This document shows, piece by piece, positions 62,968-64,000 of a DNA stretch of 64,000 nucleotides (position 1 is its first letter; the number at the start of each line of letters is the position of its first letter). A model generated the notes under the pieces. It was given only the letters and a program-made list of their open reading frames with translations, searched no databases and was not told where the DNA came from. The DNA is taken from the NCBI GenBank assembly GCA_963665265.2, contig CAXXHQ010000001.1, forward strand, positions 186,001 to 250,000, given 5' to 3'. The position numbers and the translations under genes were made by a program. Source of the stretch: CAXXHQ01 sp963665265 (lineage in GTDB: Bacteria > Planctomycetota > Planctomycetia > Pirellulales > Thermoguttaceae).

Positions 62968-64000
62968 ATGCCTAATATCACCGCTGCGCATTTTCCGAAT
63001 TTCGAGTCGTTTTCCCGCTTGGCCGACGGCGTTCAGCTCGTCCCGGTCTATCGCCGGTTGATTTGCGACTCGCTCACGCCGGTTTCGGCGTTTCGACGCA
63101 TCGATTCAGGGCGTTGCGCCTGTCTTTTTGAAAGCGTCATCGGCGGCGAAAAAGTCGGCCGCTACAGCTTTCTGGCCGTCGATCCCTTTTTCGAGATCGA
63201 GGCCTACGGACGGCGCATAACGACGAACGCCTATTCCGGCGTTTCGGCCGGAGGAACTCCGACGCTTGTCACCAAACAATTCGACTGCGAAAACCCGCTC
63301 GACGAACTGCGTCGTCGCGTCGAAGAGATTAAGGTCGCGCATCTTACCGAACTGCCGCCGTTCTGCAGCGGCGCCGTAGGCTATGCCGGGTACGACACGG
63401 TCCGTTACTGCGAGAATTTGCCGAACGCCCCGACGGACGACCGGCAGTTGCCCGATCTCGCTTTCGCCTTTTACGATCAGATGGTCGTTTTCGACAACGT
63501 GAAGAAGACGATCGACGTGGTCGTCATGGCCCGGGTCGATTCTTGCGGCGGCGATTTGAAGAAGGCCTATGAGAAAGCTTGCGCTCGGGTCGATCACCTC
63601 GTTGAGCGACTGAACGCCGGGAATGACGATCTGCAACTGGCCGACATCAGCGCGGCGGGCCCCGTCACTTTGAAGTACGAATCGAATTTTAAGAAAGAAG
63701 ATTTTGAAGAGGCCGTCCGAAAGTGCGTCGAATACATCCGCGCAGGCGATATCTTCCAAGTCGTCTTTAGTCAACGTTTGAAGGTGGCGATCAAGTCGCA
63801 CCCGTTTGAAATCTACCGTCGGCTGAGGATCGTCAATCCCAGCCCGTTCATGTTCTACGTTCGGACGCCGAGCGTCACGCTGGTCGGCAGTTCGCCGGAG
63901 GTGATGGTCCGCGTCGTCGACGGCGAAGTGACCGTTCGGCCGTTGGCCGGCACTCGACGCCGCGGCGCCGACGAGGACGAGGATCGTCGATTGGCCGAGG
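62968..64000 (+). CDS. trpE: Anthranilate synthase component I (partial, runs off window)
   Basis: This enzyme makes anthranilate from chorismate, the first step of tryptophan synthesis. From ATG 62968 the frame is open for 344 residues to the window edge. It has the N-terminal domain feature (VGRYSFLAVDPF) and the chorismate-binding region: YIRAGDIFQVVFSQRL, NPSPFMFY, LVGSSPEVMV and VRPLAGTRRRG. Chorismate-binding C-terminal residues are outside. The closest alternative, PabB, is less likely because the N-terminal domain is anthranilate-synthase-like. No ribosome site is clear. Confidence 0.95.
   Translation, partial: MPNITAAHFPNFESFSRLADGVQLVPVYRRLICDSLTPVSAFRRIDSGRCACLFESVIGGEKVGRYSFLAVDPFFEIEAYGRRITTNAYSGVSAGGTPTLVTKQFDCENPLDELRRRVEEIKVAHLTELPPFCSGAVGYAGYDTVRYCENLPNAPTDDRQLPDLAFAFYDQMVVFDNVKKTIDVVVMARVDSCGGDLKKAYEKACARVDHLVERLNAGNDDLQLADISAAGPVTLKYESNFKKEDFEEAVRKCVEYIRAGDIFQVVFSQRLKVAIKSHPFEIYRRLRIVNPSPFMFYVRTPSVTLVGSSPEVMVRVVDGEVTVRPLAGTRRRGADEDEDRRLAE

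Noticed and set aside
63106..63801. 231-codon minus-strand open frame
   Set aside because: It is the shadow of trpE, which is open on the plus strand from 62968 to the window end.

Overview
The window looks like a chromosome segment of a Planctomycetes bacterium, probably a Pirellulales-type lineage (inference). The evidence is two DUF1559 pseudopilin-like proteins, a TIGR03000-type cysteine-rich exported protein, a BBP7-like outer-membrane barrel, a PEP-CTERM protein, an archaeal-type phosphoglycerate mutase, and a 23S-5S rRNA unit with no 16S beside it. Rex next to AdhE suggests that the organism can ferment. Many intergenic regions are full of short periodic and palindromic repeats.

Layout. 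1-7283: end of a cluster of pseudopilin-like, membrane-anchored proteins (a partial one, a 394-aa prepilin-like protein and a 1661-aa protein), with repeat DNA between the genes. 7284-8343: repeats only. 8344-22219: housekeeping and envelope genes: truA, asd, a TIGR03000 protein, an FtsW/RodA protein, an exported PCMT, a TIGR03960-type radical SAM protein, apgM, an STN-like protein, a HEAT/TPR protein, a lipoprotein, a BBP7-like barrel and a small protein. 22445-25843: a 1132-aa fatty acyl-AMP ligase / carrier protein / alpha-oxoamine synthase fusion. 26580-29437: a zinc-ribbon protein converging on an orphan Eco57I-like DNA methylase. 29471-33147 (minus): a 23S-5S unit with its own promoter, boxA, processing stalk and terminator. 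34543-44713: an M50-like membrane protein, then a GntR/YtrA-type regulator with a candidate operator, a permease-like fragment, a DUF1559 protein, a 981-aa ABC-2-type permease, an ABC ATPase and a second DUF1559 protein. Composite repeats separate all the genes of this locus.

44884-51750: a small coiled-coil protein, rpsU, a thioredoxin/YHS protein, rho, tRNA-Ser(GGA), an HExxH membrane protein and a PEP-CTERM protein. 51854-56962: an HD-GYP protein divergent from rex-adhE, with a large palindrome over the rex promoter. 57408-59947: a tandem GH43-like glycosidase and a Tat-exported cysteine-motif protein. 59948-60988: palindromic repeats and a remnant of a REP-type (Y1) transposase. 60989-64000: mcsA-mcsB (protein arginine kinase system) and the start of trpE.

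The most unusual parts are the GntR-ABC-pseudopilin locus and its duplications; the palindromes whose arms vary while pairing is kept, alongside a RAYT remnant; the lipid-type fusion enzyme; the autonomous 23S-5S unit; and the palindrome over the rex promoter.
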